From: a virus
Reading direction: 5' to 3' (one strand)
Length of the DNA: 34,055 nt
IMG/VR virus record: IMGVR_UViG_3300037882_001375
Coordinates: 1-34,055 of that record
A program made the position numbers and the translations under genes. The notes under the pieces were generated by a model that was not told where the DNA came from, ran no database searches, and saw only the letters and a program-made list of their open reading frames with translations. Position 1 is the stretch's first letter. Every line of letters begins with the position of its first letter. Positions 1 through 8,946 of this stretch are shown here, piece by piece.

Positions 1-166
1 CCCGCTCCTTTCAGTGCAGACTAACCTGCACGGCAACACGGGGCCTTATTGCACTTTCGGCATGTTGCCAACAAAAGCGGGAAAACGGCAAATCTCGATA
101 CGCCTTTGATGAGTAAATCAGGCGATACCGTTATTAACAACAACAAATGAAAGGGAATGTCAGCAG

Positions 167-358
167 ATGACTAGAAAGCTCGCAAACTCTGCAATCACTG
201 AAATTCGCCGGGGAATTAATGACGTTGAAACAATCACTATTTCTGTGACGTTTACAGTTGACGAAGTTCCAGCCGCTAAAGAAATGTTTGACGATAAAAG
301 CAAACCTATGTTTTACAGCGGTTATAGCTTGCTGCACAGCGGAACGGTTGCTGTTTAA
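167..358 (+). CDS. Small hypothetical virion-associated protein
   Basis: A 63-residue protein with no family I recognise. It is soluble-looking, with alternating beta-type stretches (ETITISVTFTVDEV) and no signal peptide or membrane helix. The ATG lies about 13 nt after an AAAGGGA sequence, so the ribosome site is loose. Its stop TAA shares one base with the ATG of the fibre gene that follows (TAATG), which suggests translational coupling and a role with that fibre, for example as a connector or chaperone. The role is inferred from position only. Confidence 0.55.
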   Translation: MTRKLANSAITEIRRGINDVETITISVTFTVDEVPAAKEMFDDKSKPMFYSGYSLLHSGTVAV

Positions 359-1650
359 TGTTGCTTCAACCCGGTAAATTGCTACGTCGTGGCTCAACAG
401 GCTCGCTGTCAGCCGCCATGCTTGCAGCCTATTCGCCGGGCGACGGCTTGGTTTTTAACGTCACGGACAATTCACTCGCTATTGCTGATCCGATCACGCC
501 AGCCAATAATTACGTTGGCCCGCTGTTCAACGGGGATGGCACGTTAACCAAATTCACCTTCACCCGCGCAAGCACTGCCACTAGAATAAATTCTGCTGGC
601 CTTATCGAGTCTGTAGCGACGGGGCTTTTACGGAACGATTACTCCCAAGGCTATGCGGCGGCTCTCGTAGAAGGGCAAAAAACTAACCTCCTTCTTAACT
701 CGAAGTTTGCAGGCGGAGGAGCGGTTCCAACTTCGTGGGCTAAGACAGGAGGTACAGGTACAACCACTCCAGTCGCTTCTACAAAATTCCTCGGTGAGGT
801 GGCCTATGAAATGTCGGCTGCTGTTGAGCGTCCGTTCTTCCAGCAAGCCGTGACTACGGTAGTCTCTACCGTCTACACGATGTCTTTTGAGATCGAGGAA
901 GTGTCAGCGGGAATTTTATTCCGTGACATTTGTCACTCTCTAAACGAAACCGCAACTACTTTTTATATTAATGGAGTTGTCGCCTCAGCTACAACAGAAG
1001 TTGCTACTGGAGACCAGCTTTCTTGCGTGTGGACAGCCACGCTCACAAGCAACATTGTTAGGTACGGGCTTGGGTGCGTGGGTGTGGTGACAGGCACATG
1101 CCGCATCAGTTGCCCTCAGGTTGAGGCTGGAAGCTACCAGTCGAGTTACATCCCCACAGCGGGCGCAACTGTTACACGAGCAGCGGACCTTTTAACGATT
1201 AGTTCTAGCCTATTTAATCTAAATTCCTCTAGTCTTACATTGCACACCAGTCTTTTCTACTCTGGCGGCACTTCTGCAAACGCCGGAAGCGCGACTGCTC
1301 TTGCAGTCACAGATGGAACTTCTCCAAACAGAACAATTCTTTACAATGCATCAAGCGTACACTCTTGTTTCTCCAATGCAGGCGGGGTAGGACAAGCGCT
1401 CTTAAATACCTCTGCTAGTGCCCCCGGAGTTTTATCAAAAATAGCTGTAAGCGTAGCAACAAACCGTGCAGCGATGTCAACCAATGGAGGTGCCATCGCA
1501 CAAGACTTAGTTGTCACAACTCCAGTAGGGTTAAACGTACTCAGCGTCGGAAGCCACATTGGCGGGTTTCAACTATACGGCGGGGTTAAAGAAGTAATGT
1601 ACCTTCCAATAACTTTGTCTGACGCACAATTACAGGCTTTAACATCATGA
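358..1650 (+). CDS. Phage fibre with head-spike-type N-terminal domain and lectin-like C-terminus
   Basis: A 430-residue probable receptor-binding or decoration protein. Around residues 63-110 it carries FTFTRASTATRINSAGLIE...EGQKTNLLLNS, the pattern I associate with the phage head spike fibre domain found in many fibre proteins. The middle (about 110-270) resembles a jelly-roll carbohydrate-binding module. The C-terminal 150 residues (SSLTLHTSLFYSGG ... GSHIGGFQLYGGVKEVMYLP) look like a concanavalin/LamG-type sandwich, ending in a typical LSDAQLQALTS tail. It starts by TAATG coupling and ends in an ATGA overlap with the next gene. It sits upstream of terminase rather than with the other tail genes. 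The fibre call is good; head or tail attachment is unknown. Confidence 0.75.
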   Translation: MLLQPGKLLRRGSTGSLSAAMLAAYSPGDGLVFNVTDNSLAIADPITPANNYVGPLFNGDGTLTKFTFTRASTATRINSAGLIESVATGLLRNDYSQGYAAALVEGQKTNLLLNSKFAGGGAVPTSWAKTGGTGTTTPVASTKFLGEVAYEMSAAVERPFFQQAVTTVVSTVYTMSFEIEEVSAGILFRDICHSLNETATTFYINGVVASATTEVATGDQLSCVWTATLTSNIVRYGLGCVGVVTGTCRISCPQVEAGSYQSSYIPTAGATVTRAADLLTISSSLFNLNSSSLTLHTSLFYSGGTSANAGSATALAVTDGTSPNRTILYNASSVHSCFSNAGGVGQALLNTSASAPGVLSKIAVSVATNRAAMSTNGGAIAQDLVVTTPVGLNVLSVGSHIGGFQLYGGVKEVMYLPITLSDAQLQALTS

Positions 1651-2108
1651 TCGATTTAACATTCCGCTGCTCCTCTCGCGATGGCTGGCTTGTTATCGCA
1701 ACCGCTCGTGGAATTTACAATGCAGAGGGAGCGCCTAACGAGGGTTACGCAGTAGATGAAATCGGCTTCCCTGTTCTCGAAGATGCTGTTCTTGATGAAA
1801 AAGACAACATAGTCACTCCCGCTGTTGTAGACGATTGGTTTTGGGTGTCCCTTCGCATTCACTCCGAAAAAGCCACACTCGACAAAGCTGCGCAATACCT
1901 TGGGGAAACCAAAGACGACTATAAATTTACTTCGTCAAAACTCGCTGCATTCGTTCGTGATCGAGCTGAGCCAATGCCAGTCAGCTTTCGCGGCAAAACC
2001 CTTCGTACTTATCAATTTGGAACGAAAGACAACTACGTCCAATTAATTGACCCTCGTGATTATGCAGATGTGCGCCTTCGTGAGTGGGCTGGCGGAATGG
2101 AATTTTAA
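1647..2108 (+). CDS. Hypothetical protein coupled to the fibre gene
   Basis: A 153-residue protein, rich in acidic and aromatic residues, with no recognised domain. Its ATG overlaps the fibre stop by four bases (ATGA), so it is probably translated by the same ribosomes. There is no signal peptide or membrane helix. The pattern of short strands followed by a helical segment (SEKATLDKAAQYLGETKDDYKF) fits a small globular protein. Position suggests a fibre-assembly chaperone or a second fibre component, but nothing in the sequence proves this. Confidence 0.6.
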   Translation: MIDLTFRCSSRDGWLVIATARGIYNAEGAPNEGYAVDEIGFPVLEDAVLDEKDNIVTPAVVDDWFWVSLRIHSEKATLDKAAQYLGETKDDYKFTSSKLAAFVRDRAEPMPVSFRGKTLRTYQFGTKDNYVQLIDPRDYADVRLREWAGGMEF

Positions 2109-2124
2109 CAAATAGGAGGGCCTT

Positions 2125-2418
2125 ATGCCCACAACAATTACTTTCGGCAGTCTCGTTAATAACTCAACCACGATGCTCCTAACAGACTCCACAACTGAAG
2201 CTGTAACCGAATCCGGTACATCGGCAGCCACAACGGCAAGTGCAGCCCTAACAAGCCTCAACACACAGCCTGCCGTTCGCATCGTCTCAACCGTTGCCAT
2301 CCGCCTCGCATTTGGCGCGTCACCTACAGCAACGGCCACGTCTATGCTGTTGCCGGCTAATGCCGTAGAATATTTCTCTCTCAACACAGGTGACAAAATC
2401 GCTATTATCACGGCATAA
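2125..2418 (+). CDS. Small Thr/Ala/Ser-rich virion-type protein
   Basis: A 97-residue protein with strong AGGAGGG ribosome binding site four bases before its ATG. Composition is heavily Thr, Ala and Ser (TDSTTEAVTESGTSAATTASAALTS), followed by a beta-rich C-terminal half (PAVRIVSTVAIRLAFGASPTA ... AVEYFSLNTGDKIAIITA). This resembles small head-decoration or fibre-associated proteins in style, but I cannot name a family. The strong ribosome site suggests abundant synthesis, which would fit a structural component. Confidence 0.55.
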   Translation: MPTTITFGSLVNNSTTMLLTDSTTEAVTESGTSAATTASAALTSLNTQPAVRIVSTVAIRLAFGASPTATATSMLLPANAVEYFSLNTGDKIAIITA

Positions 2419-2466
2419 CATCACAACCCTATTTCGCGCCTATCAATCGGCGGAAAGGACAATATT

Positions 2467-2706
2467 ATGGCGGCTAGAACCCGAAAAATAAACCATGACG
2501 ATAGCACAAGGGCTAAAATTCAAGCGTCCCTCATTATCAGACGGATGACGGATTGCATGGTAGGCGACGTAACGATGGACGCACAGCAGGTTAGTTGCGC
2601 AAAGGCTTTGTTAAACAAAGTGTTGCCCGATCTGCAAGCTATTGCCAACACAGATGACGTAAACGACCTAAAAGATATTGCCGTTTCATGGCTCAACGCC
2701 GAATAA
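2467..2706 (+). CDS. terS: Probable terminase small subunit
   Basis: A 79-residue, mainly helical protein immediately before the large terminase subunit and overlapping it by 19 nt. Small terminase subunits bind the phage packaging site and feed DNA to the large subunit. The basic N-terminus (MAARTRKINHDDSTRAKIQAS) and a following helical segment fit a DNA-binding plus oligomerisation layout, though the protein is short for the family. The ribosome site is AAAGGAC before the ATG. The call rests mainly on position, size and charge. Confidence 0.55.
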   Translation: MAARTRKINHDDSTRAKIQASLIIRRMTDCMVGDVTMDAQQVSCAKALLNKVLPDLQAIANTDDVNDLKDIAVSWLNAE

Positions 2707-4004
2707 TCATACCCTATGCCCCACGTTCTGTGTTCATGCCGTTCCACAATCGTACAGAACGATTTGCAGTCGGTGTTGCCCATAGACGGTGCGGAAAGAC
2801 AGTAGCAGCGGTTAATGACAAAATCCGCCGCGCGGTACTCTCTGACAAAAAGGCATATGAAGCGGCTTATGTTGCACCCTTTCTAAAGCAAGCCAAGAAA
2901 GTTGCATGGGAATACCTAAAAGAGTTTAGCCGTCCATTATGGACAAAACCGCCAAACGAAAGTGAACTTTACGTCTCGATCTTGCGTGATGCTAAAATCC
3001 GCATATTCGGGGCAGATAATGCCGATAGCTTGCGCGGATCATACCTTGATGACTGCACACTTGATGAATATGCGGATATGGCTCCGAGTATATGGGGTTC
3101 TGTCATCCGGCCAATGCTTTCAGACAGGCGCGGCACGGCAACATTTATCGGAACACCCAAGGGGCGGAATCAGTTCTTCGACATTTATCAGCGTGCTGAA
3201 CATGATCCTGAGTGGACGCGCTTTTTCTTGCCGGCCTCAAAAACGGGCATTCTACCGCAATCAGAGTTAGATAGCGCCAAGCTTGATATGACGCCTGAAC
3301 AGTACGAGCAAGAGTTTGAATGCTCGTTTGAAGCCGCTATCATCGGTGCTTATTACGGGAAAGAGATTTCAGAGGCGGATCGACAAGGCCGCATTACAGC
3401 AGTCGAATATGATCCTGATTTGCCCGTCTACACAGCGTGGGATTTGGGGATGGGAGATAGTACCGCCATTTGGTTTTGGCAAGTATTGCGCGATGAAATC
3501 AGGGTTTTGGATTATTACGAAAACCACGGGCAAGGCCTAGACCATTACGCCAAGGTTATACATTCAAAACCCTACAGAGTAACGGCTGATTATGTGCCAC
3601 ACGATGCACGGGTTAGGGAGCTAGGTACGGGCCGTAGTCGCGTTGAGACAATGGTTTCATTGGGGCTTAAGCCTAAGCTGGCCCCTTCACATGGGTTAAT
3701 GGACGGGATCAACGCAACACGGGTAACGCTCCCTCGCATTTGGTTTGATGAGGTGGGCACACGGGATGGTGTTGAGGCTCTAAGGCAATACCGCTCGGAA
3801 TACGACGAAAAGACAAGGGCGTTTAAAGACACGCCACGCCACGATTGGACAAGCCACGCGGCGGATGCGTTTAGATACCTGTGTATGGCATGGCGAGAGT
3901 TAGCCCCCGACCCTAAGCCAAAACCTAGGGGCCGTACTATTCACGAGATGACACTGAATGAAGCGTGGGACCTGCTCCCTCAACAAACTGGAACGCGGAT
4001 TTGA
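2688..4004 (+). CDS. terL: Terminase large subunit (DNA packaging ATPase and nuclease)
   Basis: A 438-residue packaging motor that pumps DNA into the prohead and cuts it. The N-terminal ATPase has Walker A AHRRCGKT at residues 31-38 and Walker B CTLDEYAD with catalytic Glu near 123-130, followed by the FIGTPKG coupling motif near 153-159. The C-terminal RNase H-like nuclease has acidic residues in TAWDLGMGDST (Asp252), ADYVPHDAR (around 300-308) and SHAADAFRY (Asp393). All expected motifs are present, so the gene looks intact. The length is usual for podoviral TerL. It overlaps both neighbours, which ties it to the small subunit and portal. Confidence 0.96.
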   Translation: MAQRRIIIPYAPRSVFMPFHNRTERFAVGVAHRRCGKTVAAVNDKIRRAVLSDKKAYEAAYVAPFLKQAKKVAWEYLKEFSRPLWTKPPNESELYVSILRDAKIRIFGADNADSLRGSYLDDCTLDEYADMAPSIWGSVIRPMLSDRRGTATFIGTPKGRNQFFDIYQRAEHDPEWTRFFLPASKTGILPQSELDSAKLDMTPEQYEQEFECSFEAAIIGAYYGKEISEADRQGRITAVEYDPDLPVYTAWDLGMGDSTAIWFWQVLRDEIRVLDYYENHGQGLDHYAKVIHSKPYRVTADYVPHDARVRELGTGRSRVETMVSLGLKPKLAPSHGLMDGINATRVTLPRIWFDEVGTRDGVEALRQYRSEYDEKTRAFKDTPRHDWTSHAADAFRYLCMAWRELAPDPKPKPRGRTIHEMTLNEAWDLLPQQTGTRI

Positions 4005-6013
4005 CAACCGAACAAGACGACACCAGCAAAGATCAAAAGCATTGGATTGCTGAAATTTCCCGTGCGGAAAAACACTTTGAAAAGTGGGTTTCGCGGTCAG
4101 ATAAGCTTGTCAACTTGTATCGCAAGCAAAACGATCAAGGTAAGGGGAAGCGAAAGTTTGCTATTCTCTGGGCAAATACAGAAGTTTTAAAGCCTGCTGT
4201 TTACGCCCGCCAACCCGTGCCGCAAGTATCTCGCAGATTTAAGGACAAAGACCCCGTTGGGCGTGTTGCTTGTGAATTGCTAGAGCGCTCGTCAACGTAC
4301 GAACTTGAACGCATGAACATTGATACTGTTCTGCGTTGTGTGCGTGACGACTTGCTGTTGCCGGGGCGTGGCACTGCATGGGTGCGCTTTGATGCTGACA
4401 TTAACGACGTGGATGGCGTTGAAGATCAACGTGTCATCATTGATTATATCAATTGGAAGCAATTCCTACACGGTGCGGCTCGTGTATGGTCGGAAGTGCC
4501 TTGGGTGGCCAAGCTGGTTTACCTCACTAACACACAGGGTAAAGAATTGTTTGGCGATAAGTGGGCCGCCATGGAAGCTGCTGAGCCTGCCAAAAATGAG
4601 AATGACGAGCGCAACCCTGAGAAGGGCGGAAACAAGCGTGAGGTTTACGAGATTTGGTGCAAAGACACTAAAAAAGTCTATTGGGTTTCCAAAGCTGCAA
4701 AAGACGTTCTAAAAACAGAAGACCCTGTGCTTAGGTTTGAAAACTTCTTTCCCGTCCCGGAGCCTGTATATGCAACAACGACAACCGATAGCCTCGTCCC
4801 CGTTCCTGATTACGTTTATTATCAGGACCAAGCTGAGGAAATCGACGACTTAACATCCCGCATAGGCAAGCTTACCGATAGCTTGAAGTTGGTGGGTTTT
4901 TATCCTGCTGGCGGTCCAGAAGATGTTTCCGCTGCGGTTGAAAGGGCTTTATCGCCCGGCGTTGAAAACGTCATGATTCCGATTTCGTCATGGGCTGCAT
5001 TTGCGGAAAAAGGTGGCGGCGGCGGTATTGTTTACCTGCCAATTCGTGAAGTTGCAGAGGTTCTTAAAACGTGCGTTGAGTTGCGCCAGTCGTTTATCCA
5101 AGACACCTATCAAATCGCAGGCATCAGCGACATTCAGCGCGGTTCTAGCGATCCGAACGAAACCGCCAAGGCGCAAGAAATTAAAGCCAATTGGGGATCA
5201 ATGCGGGTTCGTGATAAGCAACAACAGCTCGCCCGCTTTGCCCGTGACCTCGTGAATATGACTTGCGAGGTTATTGCGGAAAACTTTGAGCCAATGCGCG
5301 TTATGCAAATGGCCAACATGGTACCGCCTCAACCGCCTGCCCCGATTGTTGGGCTGGATGGTATGTCGCAAGAAAACCCACATGCCGCTGCAATTGAAAA
5401 GAAAATCACGGAATTAGAACAGGCTTTTGCCTTGCTTAAGGATGAACGCTTGCGCGGATTCCGTATCGACATTGAAACCGATTCAACAATTCAGCCGGAT
5501 GAAAATGCGGAAAAACAGCGGCGCACTGAATTTGTGCAGGCGGTTGGCGCGTTGTTACAACAGGCAATTCCTGCCGTTCAAGTTGCGCCTGAACTTGCGC
5601 CGCTGATTGGTGAAATGCTGACATTTACCGTTCGCGGCTTCCGTGCCGGGCGGAATTTAGAGGATCAAGTCGAGCAAACTATGGAAGCCGTTATGCAGCG
5701 CCTTCAACAACAACAGCAAGGCCCGCAAAATCCAAACGCCGCAAAGGATGCTCTTGAAAAAGAGCGTTTTGAGACGATTGAGAAACCTAAAGCAGAAGCT
5801 GAATTGTATTTGCTAAAAGTGAAGGCGGAAAAAGAAATGTTGGAAGTTGCGCCAACGAACGATGAAAGCCCGCTTGACGATATGGCTAAAGAGCAAAAGC
5901 TTAAGCAAAACGCGGAAAGCCACGGCATGAAAATGGTGCAAATGATACAAGACTCAAAACTTAAGGCGGCAAACATGGAAATGAAACGCCGTATGCAATC
6001 AGGGGCGAACTAA
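4001..6013 (+). CDS. Portal protein (P22-like)
   Basis: About 670 residues forming the dodecameric head vertex through which DNA enters and leaves. The core has the family features: QDQAEEIDDLTSRIGKLTDSLK, then SFIQDTYQIAGISDIQRGSSDPNETAKAQEIKANWG, then a long helical region. A Gln/Glu/Lys-rich coiled-coil C-terminus (QRLQQQQQ ... MVQMIQDSKLKAANMEMKRR) is typical of P22-like portals. I choose the TTG at 4001: it overlaps the terminase stop as TTGA and has GGAACGCGG just upstream. A GTG at 3965 would add 12 residues but lacks a ribosome site. Confidence 0.92.
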   Translation: MTTEQDDTSKDQKHWIAEISRAEKHFEKWVSRSDKLVNLYRKQNDQGKGKRKFAILWANTEVLKPAVYARQPVPQVSRRFKDKDPVGRVACELLERSSTYELERMNIDTVLRCVRDDLLLPGRGTAWVRFDADINDVDGVEDQRVIIDYINWKQFLHGAARVWSEVPWVAKLVYLTNTQGKELFGDKWAAMEAAEPAKNENDERNPEKGGNKREVYEIWCKDTKKVYWVSKAAKDVLKTEDPVLRFENFFPVPEPVYATTTTDSLVPVPDYVYYQDQAEEIDDLTSRIGKLTDSLKLVGFYPAGGPEDVSAAVERALSPGVENVMIPISSWAAFAEKGGGGGIVYLPIREVAEVLKTCVELRQSFIQDTYQIAGISDIQRGSSDPNETAKAQEIKANWGSMRVRDKQQQLARFARDLVNMTCEVIAENFEPMRVMQMANMVPPQPPAPIVGLDGMSQENPHAAAIEKKITELEQAFALLKDERLRGFRIDIETDSTIQPDENAEKQRRTEFVQAVGALLQQAIPAVQVAPELAPLIGEMLTFTVRGFRAGRNLEDQVEQTMEAVMQRLQQQQQGPQNPNAAKDALEKERFETIEKPKAEAELYLLKVKAEKEMLEVAPTNDESPLDDMAKEQKLKQNAESHGMKMVQMIQDSKLKAANMEMKRRMQSGAN

Positions 6014-6294
6014 TGGTTGTTATTATGCGTATTCCAAACCGCAACGGCCCCGCCCATGGCACGCGGTCAAGCTTGTTTGCCCCTCACATTATCCGGGACG
6101 GCCTTGACTATGTGGCAAGCCCAATTACGAGGCAGCCCTTCACAAGCAAGCGGGCTTATGAGCGCCACATCAAAGAAAATGGCTGTTCTATTGCTGGCAA
6201 TGACAGCAGCATCGTTAACCCCAAGGCAAAGGAAATCACAGCGCCGGACGGCGTTGCTGAAAGCATCAAACAAGCGTTATCGGAACGATCTTAA
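6013..6294 (+). CDS. Hypothetical protein between portal and scaffold
   Basis: A 93-residue protein starting at an ATG that shares a base with the portal stop (TAATG). Around residues 32-57 it contains DYVASPITRQPFTSKRAYERHIKENGC, which recalls small phage proteins with a degenerate zinc-finger-like segment, though the full set of metal ligands is not visible. The C-terminus is helical (GVAESIKQALSERS). The position in the head-assembly operon suggests a head or packaging accessory role; the exact function is unknown. Confidence 0.6.
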   Translation: MVVIMRIPNRNGPAHGTRSSLFAPHIIRDGLDYVASPITRQPFTSKRAYERHIKENGCSIAGNDSSIVNPKAKEITAPDGVAESIKQALSERS

Positions 6295-6315
6295 TCATCA
6301 TTAAAGGGATAAATT

Positions 6316-7395
6316 ATGGACATTGACGGCATTGCGGAATCAGAACCGCAGCATGACGATGACGATGTGCGAACCTCAATCGAGGCCGCATGGAACGAAG
6401 TGGAAGCACAGAGCGCCACGCCTGATGCTGTTGCACCTCCTAAAGAGGAAACGACAGCGGAAACATCCGAACGCGCCCGTGACGAAGCTGGTCGCTTTGC
6501 AAAGGCTAATGAAAAAGCATTAGGCGATGCTGACAAAGTAATCGCAGATGCGCAAGCCAAAGTCGATTCCCCGCCTGTTGAGGGTGTTGCGCAAGATGCG
6601 ACCAAGCCTTCTGTAGCAGGCCCGCCTCCCGGCTGGTCTATCGCGTCAAAGGCTGAATTTGAAAAACTACCGCAAGCGGTAAAAGATGACATCGCAAAGC
6701 GCGAGACAGAAATTAACAACGGGTTCGCTAAACTTGGCGAATACCGTGGGCTTGATCCGTATATTGAGACGGCCCGCAACAACGGCACCACAGTCACAGA
6801 AGCGCTTGACCGATACATGGCTGCTGAAAAGTCTTTGGCTGATGATTTCGTAGGTGGAATCCGAGGCCTTTGCCAGATGTATCAAGTGCATCCGGCGCAA
6901 CTAGCACAGGCCCTAGGGGTGGAACAGCAGCAAGGTGGTTATCAACAACCGCAACAGCAGCAATATGACCCTATGCATCCTGTGATGAATGAACTTTCGG
7001 CTTTAAAGCAAAGTTTACGCCAAATCCAAAATGAACGGCAGGCAAACGAAGACGAGGCTATCAGCCGCCAAGTCGAAGCTTTTGCATCCGACCCTAAGAA
7101 CAAATATTTCGAGAATGTGCGTGGTGAAATGGGGCGTTTACTTTCCATCTATCCCAACGCAACACTTGAAAGTTTGTATGAACAGGCGATGCTGCTCAAC
7201 CCTGAGACAAGATCAATTCTTGAACGGGAAAAAGTGGAAATGGCTTTGCAGGAACGGCAGCGCGTTGCGGATCAAAACCGCCGAGCACGTCAAAGCCTCC
7301 CAACGGGAATGCCGACCGGAATCGGTTCGAGCAATCCTAAATCAGACTCAATCCGAGGTGCTATCGAGGCCGCATGGCAAGAAGCAACCGTTTAG
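6316..7395 (+). CDS. Scaffolding protein
   Basis: A 359-residue, strongly charged, helical protein between portal and major capsid genes, the standard place for the internal scaffold that guides prohead assembly and then leaves. It has an acidic N-terminus (EPQHDDDDVRTSIEAAWNEVE), a Pro/Ala linker, PPPGWSIASKAEFEKLPQAVKDDIAKRE near 107-135 as in other podoviral scaffolds, a Gln-rich hinge (QQQGGYQQPQQQQ) and a long coiled coil. The end repeats the start: SIRGAIEAAWQEATV mirrors RTSIEAAWNEVEAQS. The start has an AAAGGGATAAATT leader. Confidence 0.85.
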   Translation: MDIDGIAESEPQHDDDDVRTSIEAAWNEVEAQSATPDAVAPPKEETTAETSERARDEAGRFAKANEKALGDADKVIADAQAKVDSPPVEGVAQDATKPSVAGPPPGWSIASKAEFEKLPQAVKDDIAKRETEINNGFAKLGEYRGLDPYIETARNNGTTVTEALDRYMAAEKSLADDFVGGIRGLCQMYQVHPAQLAQALGVEQQQGGYQQPQQQQYDPMHPVMNELSALKQSLRQIQNERQANEDEAISRQVEAFASDPKNKYFENVRGEMGRLLSIYPNATLESLYEQAMLLNPETRSILEREKVEMALQERQRVADQNRRARQSLPTGMPTGIGSSNPKSDSIRGAIEAAWQEATV

Positions 7396-7406
7396 GAGAT
7401 TAAAAA

Positions 7407-8375
7407 ATGCCATCACCCAACCTGAGTGAAATCATCACGTCTACCTTGCGCAAGCGCACAGGGAAACTAGCGGACAACGTTACTGACAACAACGCCGCGC
7501 TTTATAAAATGAAGAAAAAAGGCAATGCCAGCCCTGTTTCAGGCGGGCGCACTATTGTGCAGGAACTTGAATACGCCGAAAACTCGACCTTCGCATGGTT
7601 TAGCGGTTATGAGCCGTTGAACACCTCTGCGTCTGATGTAATGACGGCTGCTGAATTTGACTGGAAACAGGCATCGGTAGCGGTCACAATCAGCGGCTTA
7701 GAAGAGCTTCAAAACGCTGGCGATGAAAAAATCATCGACTTGCTTGCGGCTCGTGTGAAAAACGCGGAAAAAACCATGATGAACCAGATTGCTCTCGGCG
7801 TGTATGCCGATGGCACAGGTTCGGGCGGTAAAGAAATCGGCGGCTTGCAGTTGCTTGTTTCGGCGACACCAACAACCGGAACCGTTGGCGGTATTAACCG
7901 CGCAACATGGTCCTTCTGGCGTAATCAGTTCCGCGACTCATCCGTTGCGTCTGTAACCTTGTCTGCTACGACAATCCAAAGTGAAATGAACATCATGTAT
8001 CTGAACACCTCGCGTGGTAAAGATACAGTTGATTTGATCATTGGGGATAATACGACCTATCGCTATTATTTGGAGTCTCTCCAAACAATCCAGCGTGTCA
8101 CCAACGACGATATGGCTAAGGCTGGTTTTACCAACCTCAAGTACATGAATGCGGACGTTGTGTTTGATGGCGGTCAAGGCGGCAACATGCCTGCAAACTC
8201 GATGTATTTCCTGAATACGGATTACATTCACTACAAGCCACATTCGGCCCGAAACATGGTTCCGATTGGCGGCGAACGCATGAACACAAACCAAGATGCA
8301 ACCGTGAAGTTGATCGGTTGGGCGGGCAATATGACCCTCTCAAACGCTTCGCTTCAAGGCTTGCTACAGGCTTAA
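7407..8375 (+). CDS. Major capsid protein
   Basis: A 322-residue shell protein, probably of HK97 fold, located directly after the scaffold. Residues 1-60 (LSEIITSTLRKRTGKLADNVTDNNAALYKMKKKGN) look like the N-arm and E-loop region. SVAVTISGLEELQNAGDEKIIDLLAARVKNAEKTM near 93-127 is the spine helix region common to this phage capsid group. VDLIIGDNTTYRYYLESLQTIQRV near 205-230 and YIHYKPHSARNMVPIG near the end fit the A-domain and P-domain. The ribosome site is GGAG ahead of the ATG. No truncation is visible. Confidence 0.9.
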   Translation: MPSPNLSEIITSTLRKRTGKLADNVTDNNAALYKMKKKGNASPVSGGRTIVQELEYAENSTFAWFSGYEPLNTSASDVMTAAEFDWKQASVAVTISGLEELQNAGDEKIIDLLAARVKNAEKTMMNQIALGVYADGTGSGGKEIGGLQLLVSATPTTGTVGGINRATWSFWRNQFRDSSVASVTLSATTIQSEMNIMYLNTSRGKDTVDLIIGDNTTYRYYLESLQTIQRVTNDDMAKAGFTNLKYMNADVVFDGGQGGNMPANSMYFLNTDYIHYKPHSARNMVPIGGERMNTNQDATVKLIGWAGNMTLSNASLQGLLQA

Positions 8376-8387
8376 GGAGAAAACAAC

Positions 8388-8879
8388 ATGCCTTATCGTA
8401 TTATTGACCCTCGCATTGGCTCTCAGCCTATTGCAAACACAGAAACCACGGCCATGCACAATTTGGGTTTGATTGTGAAGGCGGCTGATCCTGTATATGG
8501 CAGTGGGGAGTTTATCTACCTTCTCGGTGTCGCCTCAACCGCCATTGGTGATTGGGTAACATATAACGCGGATGACTTCTCAACTACGCGGCTTGTGGCA
8601 AACTCCATTGGCCCTGTTGCCGTTTCAATGTCGGCAAACGTTGCGGGCCAATATGGTTGGTACCAAATCCAAGGCAAGGCTATCGGCCTTTGCTTGGCTG
8701 GCTTTGTTGACAATGCCAACGTCTACGGCACGGCGACGGCAGGTAGCGTTGATGACGCTATCGTGGCTGGCGACCGTGTGCAGAATGCTAAGGGCGCATC
8801 TGCAATCGGCACACCATCGGGTTCCTTTGCGGAATTTGAAATTGCGCGTCCGTTTGTTAATGACGCACTGGCCGACTAA
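8388..8879 (+). CDS. Probable capsid decoration/stabilisation protein
   Basis: A 163-residue beta-rich protein immediately after the major capsid gene with a strong AAGGAGA ribosome site. It resembles small phage head proteins of the DUF2190 type, which bind the mature capsid outside: a GEFIYLLGVASTAIGDWVTYN segment, then GPVAVSMSANVAGQYGWYQIQGKAIGL and AIVAGDRV near the C-terminus. It is followed at once by a strong terminator, so head genes form one transcription unit. The family assignment is from pattern memory. Confidence 0.7.
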   Translation: MPYRIIDPRIGSQPIANTETTAMHNLGLIVKAADPVYGSGEFIYLLGVASTAIGDWVTYNADDFSTTRLVANSIGPVAVSMSANVAGQYGWYQIQGKAIGLCLAGFVDNANVYGTATAGSVDDAIVAGDRVQNAKGASAIGTPSGSFAEFEIARPFVNDALAD

Positions 8880-8895
8880 GCTTTAAAAACATTAC

Positions 8896-8923
8896 ACGGC
8901 AGGGTTTCGATCCTGCCGTTTTT
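8896..8923 (+). terminator. Rho-independent terminator after head genes
   Basis: A perfect 8-bp stem (ACGGCAGG paired with CCTGCCGT), an 8-nt loop and a run of five T. It lies 17 nt after the decoration gene stop. It should end or reduce transcription between head and tail modules, lowering tail gene expression relative to capsid. Confidence 0.88.
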
Positions 8924-8946
8924 CAAACAGATTGGAACGCTTTTGC

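Noticed and set aside
1-166. Two frames open from the left edge and a small GTGCAG/CTGCAC inverted repeat
   Set aside because: The frames end within about 115 bases and give no family; too short to call as a truncated gene. The repeat has no T-run.
2043-2411. 122-codon minus-strand frame opposite the Thr/Ala-rich protein
   Set aside because: Antisense of a low-complexity coding region; the plus-strand gene has a strong AGGAGGG site.
6291-6818. 175-codon minus-strand frame opposite the scaffold gene
   Set aside because: Serine- and alanine-rich antisense image of an Ala/Glu-rich coding region; no ribosome site and no fit with the operon.
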